Source: Streptomyces tendae (GTDB taxonomy: Bacteria; Actinomycetota; Actinomycetes; Streptomycetales; Streptomycetaceae). Taken from it: DNA of 64,000 nt. The position numbers were made by a program, and so were the translations under genes. Numbering within the stretch: the first letter of the stretch is position 1; each line of letters opens with the position of its first letter. The notes beneath the pieces were generated by a model. It did no database searches and was not told where the DNA came from. It saw only the letters and a program-made list of their open reading frames with translations. Shown in pieces: positions 25,505 through 34,036 of the stretch. The stretch lies in contig NZ_BMUY01000013.1 in the NCBI RefSeq assembly GCF_014650435.1, positions 186,001-250,000 on the forward strand. The letters are read 5' to 3'.

Positions 25505-25536
25505 GAAGGCCGCCCGAGGGGCGGCCTTCGGTGTTT
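25505..25536 (+). terminator. trp attenuator hairpin
   Basis: Arms GAAGGCCGCCC (25505-25515) and GGGCGGCCTTC (25519-25529) with a 3-base loop, followed by GGTGTTTCC. It lies 23 bases after the leader peptide stop and before the trpEG start. Ribosome stalling at the Trp codons should favour an alternative fold and read-through. Confidence 0.85.
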
Positions 25537-25581
25537 CCGCGACCGGGCCCGTCCCTCCTGGACAACAGAGGGACACCACCC

Positions 25582-27507
25582 ATGACACCGCCCACGTCAT
25601 CTCCCGGGACACCGCTCGACGACCTCCTGGCCGACCCCCGCCCCTTCTCCCTGCTCCGCCGCCGGGCCCCCGGCCACGACCACGACCTGGTGGAGCTGCT
25701 GGTCGGCCCGGTCACGGAGCACGACCGGCTCGCCGACCTGCCCGACGAGGGGCTGGCGCTCGTCCCCTTCCGGCAGATCCGCGAGCGCGGCTTCGACGTC
25801 CGCGACGACGGCACACCGCTGCTGATGCTCACCCCCGAGGAGCGCCACGACATCCCGCTCGCCGAGGCGCTGGAGCGGCTGCCCGCGCACCGGGTCCGGG
25901 TCGAGGGCGGCGGCTTCGACGTCGGCGACGAGGAGTACGCGCGGATCGTCGGCCGGGTCCTCGACGAGGAGATCGGGCGGGGCGAGGGCGCCAACTTCGT
26001 GATCCGGCGGACGTACGAGGGCCGGATCCCCGGGTTCGGGCGGGCCGACGCGCTGGCGCTGTTCCGGCGTCTCCTGGAGGGCGAGCGGGGCGCGTACTGG
26101 ACGTTCGTCGTGCACACCGGGGACCGCACGCTGGTCGGCGCCAGCCCGGAGGTGCACGTGCGGATGTCCGGGGGCACCGTCGTCATGAACCCGATCAGCG
26201 GCACGTACCGCTACCCCGCCGAGGGTCCGACGCCCGAGCACCTCCTCGGCTTCCTCGCCGACGGCAAGGAGATCGAGGAGCTGTCGATGGTCGTCGACGA
26301 GGAACTGAAGATGATGTGCACCGTCGGCGACATGGGCGGAGTGGTCGTCGGCCCGCGGCTCAAGGAGATGGCGCACCTCGCGCACACCGAGTACGAGCTG
26401 CGCGGGAAGTCCTCCCTGGACGCGCGGGAGGTGCTGCGGGAGACCATGTTCGCGGCGACGGTCACCGGCTCCCCGGTGCAGAACGCCTGCCGGGTGATCG
26501 AGCGGCACGAGGCCGGAGGGCGGGGCTACTACGCGGGCGCGCTGGCCCTGCTCGGGCGCGACCCCGGTGACGGGCCCGGCGGGGCGGCCGGATCCCAGAC
26601 CCTCGACTCCCCCATCCTGATCCGCACCGCCGACATCGACGCCGACGGACGGCTGCGGGTGCCGGTCGGCGCCACCCTGGTGCGCGGCTCCGACCCGGCG
26701 GGCGAGGTGGCGGAGACCCACGCCAAGGCGGCCGGAGTGCTGGCGGCGCTGGGCGTACGTCCGTCCCGGCCGCGTACGGAGGCGGGGCGGCCGAGGCTGG
26801 CGGACGACCCCCGGGTGCGGGCCGCGCTGGACGGGCGCCGCGCCTCGCTGGCCCCGTTCTGGCTGCGGATGCAGGAGCCGTCGGCCGCGCTCGCCGGGCA
26901 CGCCCTGGTCGTCGACGCGGAGGACACCTTCACGGCGATGCTCGCCCACCTGCTGCGTTCCTCCGGGCTGGCGGTGAGCGTGCGGCGGTACGACGAGCCC
27001 GGGCTGCGCGAGGCGGCGCTCGGGCACGAGGGCGGCCCGGTGGTGCTGGGTCCCGGGCCCGGTGATCCCACGGACCCGGCCGACCCGAAGATGCGCTTCC
27101 TGCGGGCCCTGACCGCCGAGGTGCTCGGCGCCAACCGGAACGGCGTCCTCGGCGTCTGCCTCGGGCACGAGCTGATCGCGGCGGAGCTGGGGCTCGGCAT
27201 CGCCCGCAAGGAGGTGCCGTACCAGGGTGCGCAGACCGGGATCGACCTGTTCGGGCGGCCGGAGACGGTCGGCTTCTACAACAGCTTCACCGCGCGCTGC
27301 GACGACCGGGCGGCCACCGGGCTGGCCGCACGCGGCATCGAGGTGAGCCGGGCCGCGAACGGCGAGGTGCACGCGCTGCGCGGGCCGGGCTTCGCCGGCG
27401 TCCAGTTCCACCCCGAGTCGGTGCTGACGATGAACGGCACGGCGATCGTGCGGGAGCTGGCCGGTCAGCTGCGCGGGACGAGCACGTTCTCCGAGCGGCG
27501 GCCCTGA
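25582..27507 (+). CDS. trpE: Anthranilate synthase, TrpE-TrpG fusion
   Basis: A 641-residue fusion converting chorismate and glutamine to anthranilate. The N-terminal chorismate-binding part (about 100-390) has NPISGTYRYP, EIEELSMVVDEEL and ATVTGSPVQNACRVIE. The C-terminal glutamine amidotransferase (about 440-630) has GVCLGHE with nucleophile C526 and GVQFHPESV with the His-Glu pair. The ATG at 25582 follows AGAGGGA. The leader peptide and attenuator upstream point to control by tryptophan. The 3' end overlaps the convergent dehydrogenase gene by 43 bases. Confidence 0.95.
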   Translation: MTPPTSSPGTPLDDLLADPRPFSLLRRRAPGHDHDLVELLVGPVTEHDRLADLPDEGLALVPFRQIRERGFDVRDDGTPLLMLTPEERHDIPLAEALERLPAHRVRVEGGGFDVGDEEYARIVGRVLDEEIGRGEGANFVIRRTYEGRIPGFGRADALALFRRLLEGERGAYWTFVVHTGDRTLVGASPEVHVRMSGGTVVMNPISGTYRYPAEGPTPEHLLGFLADGKEIEELSMVVDEELKMMCTVGDMGGVVVGPRLKEMAHLAHTEYELRGKSSLDAREVLRETMFAATVTGSPVQNACRVIERHEAGGRGYYAGALALLGRDPGDGPGGAAGSQTLDSPILIRTADIDADGRLRVPVGATLVRGSDPAGEVAETHAKAAGVLAALGVRPSRPRTEAGRPRLADDPRVRAALDGRRASLAPFWLRMQEPSAALAGHALVVDAEDTFTAMLAHLLRSSGLAVSVRRYDEPGLREAALGHEGGPVVLGPGPGDPTDPADPKMRFLRALTAEVLGANRNGVLGVCLGHELIAAELGLGIARKEVPYQGAQTGIDLFGRPETVGFYNSFTARCDDRAATGLAARGIEVSRAANGEVHALRGPGFAGVQFHPESVLTMNGTAIVRELAGQLRGTSTFSERRP

Positions 27508-28460
27508 CGGTAGTCGAGGACGTTGCGCACCGTGGCGTCGACGATCTGGCCGACGGCGTCCTCGGTGTAGTACGCCTGGTGCGAGGTGACCAGGACGTTC
27601 GGGAAGGTGACGAGGCGGGCCAGGGTGTCGTCCTCGACGGCCTCCAGGGACTTGTCGAGGAAGAACAGGCCCGCCTCGGCCTCGTAGACGTCGAGGCCCA
27701 CGCCCGCGAAGCGGCCCGCGCGCAGCTCGCCGACGAGGGCCGCGGTGTCGATCAGGCCGCCGCGGCTGGAGTTGATCAGGATGGCGTCGTCCCGCATCGC
27801 CTTCAGGGCGGCCGCGTCGATCAGGTGCCGGGTCTCGGCCATCAGCGGCACGTGCAGCGTGATCAGGTCGGAGCGGGCGAGTAGCTCGTCCTTCGGGACG
27901 TAGCGCATGCCCAGTTCGGCGCAGGCCGGGTTCTCGGCGACGTCCCAGCCGAGCAGGCGCATGCCGAAGCCGTGGGCGATCCGGGCGAATGCCTCGCCGA
28001 TCTTGCCGGTGCCGAGGACGCCGGCGGTGCGGCCGTGCAGGTCCCGGCCCATCAGGCCGTCGAGGCGGAAGTCGAAGTCGCGGGTGCGGATGGAGGCGCG
28101 CACGATCCGCCGGTTGACGGCCATGGCGAGGGCCCAGGCGAACTCGGCGACCGAGTACGGCGAGTAGTACGACACCCGGGCGACGGTCATGCCGAGCCGG
28201 TCGGCGGTGTCCAGGTCGACGTTGTTGAAGCCGGTGGAGCGCTGGGCCACCATCCGGGTGCCGCCGGCCGCGAGGATCTCCAGGACGGCCGCGCCGAGGT
28301 CGGCGTTGACGGAGGTGGAGACGATCTCGTGGCCGGCCGCGATGGGGGCGGTGTCCTCGTTGAGGAAGACGTCCAGGCAGCGGACGTCCTCGTGGTCGCG
28401 GAAGGCCCGCTCGATCAGGGGTTTCTCGTCGGCCTGGACGCCGAAGGCAAGGATCTCCAT
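27465..28460 (-). CDS. D-2-hydroxyacid dehydrogenase (D-lactate dehydrogenase type)
   Basis: A 331-residue NAD-dependent dehydrogenase. It has the Rossmann motif GVLGTGKIGEAFARI (about 148-162), INSSRGGLIDT with the catalytic Arg, GLDVYEAEAGLFFLDKS, and SHQAYYTEDA with the catalytic His. The FLNEDT and GLFFLDKS segments resemble fermentative LdhA. It probably interconverts pyruvate and D-lactate. It converges on trpE with a 43-base overlap. Confidence 0.88.
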   Translation of the reverse strand: MEILAFGVQADEKPLIERAFRDHEDVRCLDVFLNEDTAPIAAGHEIVSTSVNADLGAAVLEILAAGGTRMVAQRSTGFNNVDLDTADRLGMTVARVSYYSPYSVAEFAWALAMAVNRRIVRASIRTRDFDFRLDGLMGRDLHGRTAGVLGTGKIGEAFARIAHGFGMRLLGWDVAENPACAELGMRYVPKDELLARSDLITLHVPLMAETRHLIDAAALKAMRDDAILINSSRGGLIDTAALVGELRAGRFAGVGLDVYEAEAGLFFLDKSLEAVEDDTLARLVTFPNVLVTSHQAYYTEDAVGQIVDATVRNVLDYRQGRRSENVLVPRS

Positions 28461-28544
28461 GACCGCTCCCGTCGTGGTGGGCTCCGGGCCGAATATACGG
28501 GCCGGGGCTCGCCGTCGCCGGTCAGCGGCCGGTTCGGCCGGGTG

Positions 28545-29573
28545 TCAGCCGAAGAACACGCCGACCTCCTCGTACAGCGCCGGGTCGACCGTCTTCAGCC
28601 GCGCCGTGGCCTCGGCGATGGGGACCCGGACGATGTCCGTGCCGCGCAGGGCGACCATCTTGCCGAAGTCCCCGTCGCGCACGCAGTCGATGGCGTGCAG
28701 GCCGAAGCGGGTGGCGAGCCAGCGGTCGAAGGCGCTGGGGGTGCCGCCGCGCTGGACGTGCCCGAGGACCGTGGTGCGGGCCTCCTTGCCGGTGCGTTTC
28801 TCGATCTGCTTGGCCAGCCACTCGCCGACCCCGGACAGCCGGACGTGCCCGTAGGAGTCCAGCGACTCGTCCTTGAGCACCATGTCGCCGTCGCGCGGCG
28901 TCGCGCCCTCGGCGACGACCACGATCGGGGCGTAGGACGCCCGGAAGCGGGAGGTCACCCAGGTGCACACCTGCTCGACGTCGAAGCGCTGCTCGGGGAT
29001 GAGGATGACGTTGGCGCCGCCGGCCAGGCCCGAGTGCAGCGCGATCCAGCCGGCGTGCCGGCCCATGACCTCGACGACCAGGACGCGCATGTGGGACTCG
29101 GCGGTGGTGTGCAGCCGGTCGATGGCCTCGGTGGCGATGCCGACGGCGGTGTCGAAGCCGAAGGTGTAGTCGGTGGCGGACAGGTCGTTGTCGATGGTCT
29201 TGGGAACGCCGACGCAGGGCACGCCGTACTCGTCCGCGAGGCGGGTGGCGACACCGAGGGTGTCCTCGCCGCCGATGGTGATGAGCGCGTCGACGCCGAG
29301 TGCGGAGAGGTTCTCCTTGATGCGCCGGATGCCGTCCCGCTGCCCCAGCGGGTTGGTGCGCGAGGAGCCGAGGACGGTGCCGCCGCGGGGCAGGATGCCG
29401 CGGACGGCTGGGATGTCGAGCGGGACGGTGTCGCCCTCCAGGGGGCCGCGCCAGCCGTCCCGGAAGCCGGTGAAGTCGTAGCCGTACTCCTGGACGCCCT
29501 TGCGGACGACGGCCCGGATGACGGCGTTGAGCCCGGGGCAGTCGCCGCCTCCGGTCAGTACTCCGACCTTCAT
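28545..29573 (-). CDS. pfkA: 6-phosphofructokinase (PFK, group III type)
   Basis: A 342-residue PFK beginning MKVGVLTGGGDCPGLNAVIR. It has PKTIDNDLSATDYTFGFDTA (125-144, catalytic Asp), VEVMGRHAGWIAL and HVQRGGTPSAFDR. The ATG at 29573 follows AAGGGG. Residue 104 is Asp (GGEDT, 101-105) and residue 125 is Lys. Classical ATP-PFKs carry Gly at the equivalent of 104; Asp with Lys is the pattern described for pyrophosphate-dependent PFKs. The gene matches SCO2119 by position, which is annotated as ATP-dependent, so the phosphoryl donor deserves testing. Confidence 0.92.
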   Translation of the reverse strand: MKVGVLTGGGDCPGLNAVIRAVVRKGVQEYGYDFTGFRDGWRGPLEGDTVPLDIPAVRGILPRGGTVLGSSRTNPLGQRDGIRRIKENLSALGVDALITIGGEDTLGVATRLADEYGVPCVGVPKTIDNDLSATDYTFGFDTAVGIATEAIDRLHTTAESHMRVLVVEVMGRHAGWIALHSGLAGGANVILIPEQRFDVEQVCTWVTSRFRASYAPIVVVAEGATPRDGDMVLKDESLDSYGHVRLSGVGEWLAKQIEKRTGKEARTTVLGHVQRGGTPSAFDRWLATRFGLHAIDCVRDGDFGKMVALRGTDIVRVPIAEATARLKTVDPALYEEVGVFFG

Positions 29574-29629
29574 CGCGTAATCCCCTTGCCACAGTGGGTG
29601 GTTGAGGCCACTCCACTGTCCCGCGCGGG

Positions 29630-30412
29630 TCACGCGTCGTCCAGACCCCGTTCTATCGCGTACCGCACCAGCTCCACCCGGTTGTGCAGCTGGAGCTTGC
29701 CGAGGGTGTTCTGGACGTGGTTCTGCACGGTGCGGTGCGAGATGACGAGGCGTTCGGCGATCTGCTTGTAGCTCAGGCCCTTGGCGACCAGGCGCAGCAC
29801 CTCGGTCTCCCGGTCGGTGAGCCGGGGCGCGCCGGGGTCGTCGGTGCCCGCGGCGGGCGCGGGTTCGGAGGCGAGGCGGCGGTACTCGCCGAGGACCAGT
29901 CCGGCGAGCCCCGGGGTGAAGACTGGGTCCCCCGCGGCCGTACGGCGCACCGCGTCCCGCAGCTCCTCGGTGGAGGCCGACTTCAGCAGGTACCCGGTCG
30001 CGCCGGACTTCACCGCCTCCAGCACGTCGGCGTGCTCCCCGCTCGCCGAGAGCACGAGCACGCGCAGCCGCGGGTCGGCGGCGACGACTTCCTTGCAGAC
30101 CTGGACGCCGGGCTTGCCGGGCAGGTTGAGGTCGAGCACGAGGACGTCGGGGGCGGCGGCGCGGGCGCGGCGCACCGCCTGGTCGCCGTCGCTCGCGGTG
30201 GCGACCACCTCGAAGCCGGACTCGGCGAGGTCGCGGGCGACCGCGTCGCGCCACATGGGGTGGTCGTCGACCACCATGACCTTGATCTCATCCTGTCGCC
30301 GAGGTTGCTGCCCGTCACGGTCCTGCCGCCCGTGCTCCGGTCGTTCCGGTTCCTGCCGTTCCGATTCCTGCCGTTCGGGTTCCTGTCGTTCGGGTTCCCG
30401 TCGTTCACTCAT
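29630..30412 (-). CDS. NarL/LuxR-family response regulator
   Basis: A 260-residue regulator. Its receiver domain (about 43-160) has the acidic pair in VMVVDDHP, phospho-acceptor Asp in VLVLDLNLPG and Lys in YLLKSAS. The C-terminal LuxR HTH (about 195-255) shows LTDRETEVLRLVAKGLSYKQ and ISHRTVQNHV. The first 35 residues or so are a charged PERQE-type repeat tract, unusual before a receiver. It overlaps the 3' end of the histidine kinase gene by 8 bases, forming a two-component pair (SCO2120/2121 by position). Confidence 0.92.
   Translation of the reverse strand: MSERREPERQEPERQESERQEPERPEHGRQDRDGQQPRRQDEIKVMVVDDHPMWRDAVARDLAESGFEVVATASDGDQAVRRARAAAPDVLVLDLNLPGKPGVQVCKEVVAADPRLRVLVLSASGEHADVLEAVKSGATGYLLKSASTEELRDAVRRTAAGDPVFTPGLAGLVLGEYRRLASEPAPAAGTDDPGAPRLTDRETEVLRLVAKGLSYKQIAERLVISHRTVQNHVQNTLGKLQLHNRVELVRYAIERGLDDA
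30338..30408 (-). repeat. 15-bp repeats encoding PERQE units
   Basis: Four to five imperfect copies of a 15-base unit (TTCCTGYCGTTCGGG on the plus strand) encode the repeated PERQE/PERPE segment at the start of the response regulator. Length may vary between strains. Confidence 0.7.
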
Positions 30413-31646
30413 GGTTCGCTGCCTTCCCCCGCGCGGTGGTACCGACGGTCTTCTTCGGTGCCTTCAGTTCGACCTCGGTGCCCTGCCCGGGCACCGAGAT
30501 CAGCTCGGCCGTGCCGCCGAGGTCGCGCAGCCGGCCGCGGATCGACAGGGCCACGCCGAGCCGTCCCTCTCCCTCGGCCTCGGCGAGCCGCCTCTCCGGG
30601 ATGCCGGGCCCCTCGTCGCGGACGGTGACGACCACCTCGTCCGGCTCGTCCTCGACCAGGATCCACGCGCGCGCCTGCTCACCGACGTGCTCGCGGACGT
30701 TGTCCAGCGCGGCGCCCACGGCCGCGGCCAGCTCCCGCGCGGCAGCCGGGGCCAGCAGGACCGGAGCGCCCGGTTCGGCGAGGTTCACCAGGGACCCGGC
30801 GTACGGGGCGAGCAGCGCGCGCAGATCGGCGGGGCCGTCTGGGTCCGCCCCCTCCGGCTCCTCGACCACCCGGACGACCGCGCCCTCGGCGGCGTCCTCC
30901 GAGACCCTGGAGACGGGTACCAGGCCGCCGGAGACCAGGGTGCGCAGGGCCACCTCCTGCTCACCGGCCAGCCGGCCCAGCTCGGCCGCCTCGCCGCCGA
31001 TGACGGCGCCCCGGCGCTGCACCATCGCCAGCACCTGGAGGACGCTGTCGTGGATGTCCCGGGCGAGCCGCTCGCGTTCCCTGGTCGCCGCCTCGATCTC
31101 CAGGGCGCGCGCGAGGGTGCGCTCGGAGGCGCGGGCGACCTCGACGACGTAGCCGATGGCGATGGAGGCGACCCAGACGAGGATGACGTTGTGGACGGTG
31201 TCACGGGCCGGGGTGCCGCGTTCGACGAGGTTGGCGACGGCGACGAGGGTGGAGGCCACGGCGGCCCAGCGCCAGCCGCCCTTGACGGCGAAGGCGAGCA
31301 CGGAGCCGGCGGTCCATATCGACGGCAGGGTCGGTCCGCCGTCCATGACGCGTTCGTGGGCGTCGGCGAAGGGCGTGAGCAGGATGCCGGTCAGCGCGAC
31401 CGTGAGGTCGGCGGCAAGGAACCGCTTGGTGCAGCTCGCGGCGTTCGCAACCCTGGGGAGGGTGGCCAGGGTCCAGACGAACAGGACCGCGTAGTAGGCG
31501 ACGGCGAGCCAGGGCCGGGCGAAGCCGGAGTAGGCGGTGGCGAAGAAGCCGATCGCGTACAGCATGGTGAGCACGCGGTAGCCGGCGAGCGCGCGCCACA
31601 GCGGCTGCTCGACCGACATCCGCATGACTCTCTCGCGCCTGGCCAT
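30405..31646 (-). CDS. MacS-family sensor histidine kinase
   Basis: A 413-residue membrane kinase with about five or six transmembrane helices in the first 165 residues. The dimerisation/phospho-acceptor helix is RERLARDIHDSVLQVLAMVQRR (His in IHDSV, HisKA_3 type). A C-terminal HATPase region has AALDNVREH (N box), VRDEGPGIP (G1) and LGVALSIRGR. HisKA_3 kinases pair with NarL-type regulators, as seen here. The signal is unknown. Confidence 0.9.
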   Translation of the reverse strand: MARRERVMRMSVEQPLWRALAGYRVLTMLYAIGFFATAYSGFARPWLAVAYYAVLFVWTLATLPRVANAASCTKRFLAADLTVALTGILLTPFADAHERVMDGGPTLPSIWTAGSVLAFAVKGGWRWAAVASTLVAVANLVERGTPARDTVHNVILVWVASIAIGYVVEVARASERTLARALEIEAATRERERLARDIHDSVLQVLAMVQRRGAVIGGEAAELGRLAGEQEVALRTLVSGGLVPVSRVSEDAAEGAVVRVVEEPEGADPDGPADLRALLAPYAGSLVNLAEPGAPVLLAPAAARELAAAVGAALDNVREHVGEQARAWILVEDEPDEVVVTVRDEGPGIPERRLAEAEGEGRLGVALSIRGRLRDLGGTAELISVPGQGTEVELKAPKKTVGTTARGKAANHE

Positions 31647-31666
31647 GTCCGTCCCCCCTTCCCGGG

Positions 31667-32461
31667 CTACGTCCCGGCCCGGTCCTTCTCGGCCTTGTCG
31701 CCCTTGGCCGCCTTGTCGCCCTTGGCCGCCTTGTCGCCCTTGGCCGCCTTCTCGGCCTTCGCCGCCTCCGCGAGCTGCCGCTTCATGGCGGTCGCGTACA
31801 TGTCGACGTACTCCTGGCCGGAGAGCTTCATGATCTCGTACATGACCTCGTCGGTCACCGCGCGGAGCACGAAGCGGTCGTGCTCCATGCCCTGGTAGCG
31901 GGAGAAGTCCAGCGGCTTGCCGATGCGGATGCCGGGCCGCATCAGCTTCGGCATCACCTGCCCGGGCGGCTGGATCTTCTCGGTGTCGATCATGGCGACC
32001 GGGACGACGGGCGCGCCGGTGGCGAGCGCCACGCGCGCGAGACCGCCCGGCTTGCCGCGGTAGAGGCGGCCGTCCGGGGAGCGGGTGCCCTCGGGGTAGA
32101 TGCCGAACAGCTCGCCGCGCTCCAGGACCTCCATGCCGCTCTTGATGGCGGCCTCGCCCGCACCGCGCGCGCCGGAACGGTCCACCGGGAGCTGACCGAC
32201 CCCCTTGAAGAAGGCGGCGGTGAGCCGGCCCTTGACCCCGGGGGTGTTGAAGTACTCGGCCTTGGCGATGAAGGTCACCTTGCGGTCGAGGACGGCGGGC
32301 AGGAAGAACGAGTCGGAGAACGACAGGTGGTTGCTCGCCAGAATGGCGGGCCCCTCGGCCGGGATGTACTCCAGGCCCTCCACCCAGGGCCGGAAGGCGA
32401 GCTTCAGCGACCCCCCGACGGTGACCTTCATCGCGCCGTACAACAACCGAGTGCCTCCCAT
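31667..32461 (-). CDS. 1-acyl-sn-glycerol-3-phosphate acyltransferase-like (PlsC family)
   Basis: A lysophospholipid acyltransferase of up to 264 residues with the HX4D motif NHLSFSD and the EGTRS motif in GIYPEGTRSPDGRLYRGK. It probably acylates lysophosphatidic acid at the membrane. The Lys/Ala tail contains three KAAKGD units. The start is uncertain. The ATG at 32461 has no ribosome site, whereas TTG codons at 32446/32443 lie seven to ten bases after GGGAGG, which is plausible because a TAAGGT box sits just upstream of the ATG. Confidence 0.85.
   Translation of the reverse strand: MGGTRLLYGAMKVTVGGSLKLAFRPWVEGLEYIPAEGPAILASNHLSFSDSFFLPAVLDRKVTFIAKAEYFNTPGVKGRLTAAFFKGVGQLPVDRSGARGAGEAAIKSGMEVLERGELFGIYPEGTRSPDGRLYRGKPGGLARVALATGAPVVPVAMIDTEKIQPPGQVMPKLMRPGIRIGKPLDFSRYQGMEHDRFVLRAVTDEVMYEIMKLSGQEYVDMYATAMKRQLAEAAKAEKAAKGDKAAKGDKAAKGDKAEKDRAGT
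31693..31752 (-). repeat. 18-bp tandem repeats encoding KAAKGD
   Basis: Three near-perfect 18-base units (plus strand CCTTGTCGCCCTTGGCCG) encode a Lys-rich tail at the end of the acyltransferase, possibly contacting anionic membrane lipid. Confidence 0.8.
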
Positions 32462-32581
32462 GTCTGTGGGTCAGACCTTAACCCGCGGCGCCGTCAATGG
32501 CCCCGACGGCCCTGGTCGGTGTCAGTGCGGTCGCGTACGGTGAAAGACCCGCGAGTATCCCTGACGACAGGAGACCGAGAC

Positions 32582-33385
32582 GTGTCGGTCCTGCCCGGAG
32601 CCGAGCCGTACCGCCACGAGGGCGGTGAGGTCGGCGTCCTCCTCTGTCACGGCTTCACAGGCTCCCCGCAGTCGCTGCGCCCCTGGGCCCACCACCTGGC
32701 CGCGCGCGGCCTGACCGTGTCGCTGCCGCTGCTGCCCGGGCACGGCACCCGCTGGCAGGACATGCAGGTCACCGGCTGGCAGGACTGGTACGCGGAGGTG
32801 GACCGCGAGCTGCGGGTCCTGCGCGAGCGCTGCGCGCGGGTCTTCGTGGCCGGGCTGTCCATGGGCGGCGCGCTGGCGCTGCGGCTCGCCGCCAAGCACG
32901 GGGACGCGGTGTCGGGCGTCGTCGTGGTCAACCCGGCGAACCGGATGCACGGCGTCGCCCAGCACGCCCTTCCGGTCCTGCGCCACCTGGTGCCCGCGAC
33001 GAAGGGCATCGCCAGCGACATCGCCAAGCCGCTCAGCACGGAGCTGGGGTACGACAAGGTGCCGCTGCACTCGGCGCACTCGCTGCGCGCCTTCTTCCGT
33101 CTCGCCGACGGCGACCTGCCGCAGGTGACCCAGCCGCTGCTGTTGCTGCGCAGTCCGCAGGACCACGTGGTGCCGCCGGCCGACTCGGCGCGGATCCTGG
33201 GCCGGGTGTCGTCGACGGACGTGACGGAGATCCTGCTGGAACAGAGCTACCACGTGGCGACGTTGGACCACGATGCGGACCGGATCTTCGCGGAGAGCGT
33301 CGCGTTCATCGGCCGGCTCGCGCCCGGTTCCGTCGGGGAACCGGAGTCCGGTCTCGGCAAGGAAGGGACGACCGCAGGTGGCTGA
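32582..33385 (+). CDS. Alpha/beta hydrolase (carboxylesterase / monoacylglycerol lipase-like)
   Basis: A 267-residue hydrolase resembling Est30 carboxylesterases. It has VLLCHGFTGSPQS (oxyanion loop), nucleophile Ser in GLSMGG (about residue 100), Asp in RSPQDHVVP and His in SYHVATLDHD. The GTG at 32582 follows AGGAGA by eight bases. The next gene overlaps its end by 8 bases. It is divergent from the acyltransferase; a joint lipid role is only a guess. Confidence 0.88.
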   Translation: MSVLPGAEPYRHEGGEVGVLLCHGFTGSPQSLRPWAHHLAARGLTVSLPLLPGHGTRWQDMQVTGWQDWYAEVDRELRVLRERCARVFVAGLSMGGALALRLAAKHGDAVSGVVVVNPANRMHGVAQHALPVLRHLVPATKGIASDIAKPLSTELGYDKVPLHSAHSLRAFFRLADGDLPQVTQPLLLLRSPQDHVVPPADSARILGRVSSTDVTEILLEQSYHVATLDHDADRIFAESVAFIGRLAPGSVGEPESGLGKEGTTAGG

Positions 33386-34004
33386 GCACGACTCCGACCG
33401 CGAGGACCGCGAGGAGCGCGAGGAGCGGGACCTGGAGCGGGAGCACCGCGAGGGACGGGAGCGCGCGGCGGACGGCGGCCCCGAGGCACAGGACGTGCCC
33501 ATCGACGAGGACGCCGCCTGGGCCGCGATCGTCGCCGGGTACGGAGAGGAGCCCCCGGACCCGCCGGGCGCCAAGCCGTTCAAGTCGGTCGAGGACCTGG
33601 CGCTGCTGGAGCCGGAGGTGAACGACGAGAAGCCCTCGGCGGACCGGCCCGCCTCGGACCGGCCGCTGGGCAGCTCGGTCGCCTTCGCGCCCGGCGTCGG
33701 CCCGCGCGACCACACGCCCGCCGAGCCGTCCGACGACGACTTCGACGCGGACGACGAGGGCCACTTCGTGCCGCCCGAGCCGCCACCGCTGCCCGATGCC
33801 GACCCCACGGCGAAGTTCGCCTGGCTGGGTGTGGTCGGCGGTCCGGTGCTGCTCCTGCTGGCGGTGGTGCTCGGCTGGGACATGACCTGGTGGCTGACGA
33901 CCCTGAGCATCGGCGGCTTCCTCGGCGGCTTCGCCACCCTGTTCATGCGGATGCGCACGGGCGAGGAGGACGACGACGATCCGGGGCGGGGCGCGGTGGT
34001 GTAG
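33378..34004 (+). CDS. Conserved membrane protein with acidic N-terminal domain
   Basis: A 208-residue protein. The first 140 residues or so are highly charged and Asp/Glu/Pro-rich (EDREEREERDLEREHREG). Two transmembrane helices follow (WLGVVGGPVLLLLAVVLG and LTTLSIGGFLGGFATLF), then an acidic tail. No catalytic motif is visible. The GTG start at 33378 lies within the end of the esterase gene (8-base overlap), so the two are coupled. Confidence 0.75.
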   Translation: MAEHDSDREDREEREERDLEREHREGRERAADGGPEAQDVPIDEDAAWAAIVAGYGEEPPDPPGAKPFKSVEDLALLEPEVNDEKPSADRPASDRPLGSSVAFAPGVGPRDHTPAEPSDDDFDADDEGHFVPPEPPPLPDADPTAKFAWLGVVGGPVLLLLAVVLGWDMTWWLTTLSIGGFLGGFATLFMRMRTGEEDDDDPGRGAVV

Positions 34005-34036
34005 CCGGGCGGCGGCCGGACCCCCGGTCCTCCGGG

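Noticed and set aside
22365..26204. 1279-residue minus-strand open frame across the amidase and trpE
   Set aside because: Low-complexity composition, no motifs and no ribosome site; it covers the trp leader and attenuator and opposes two clear genes.
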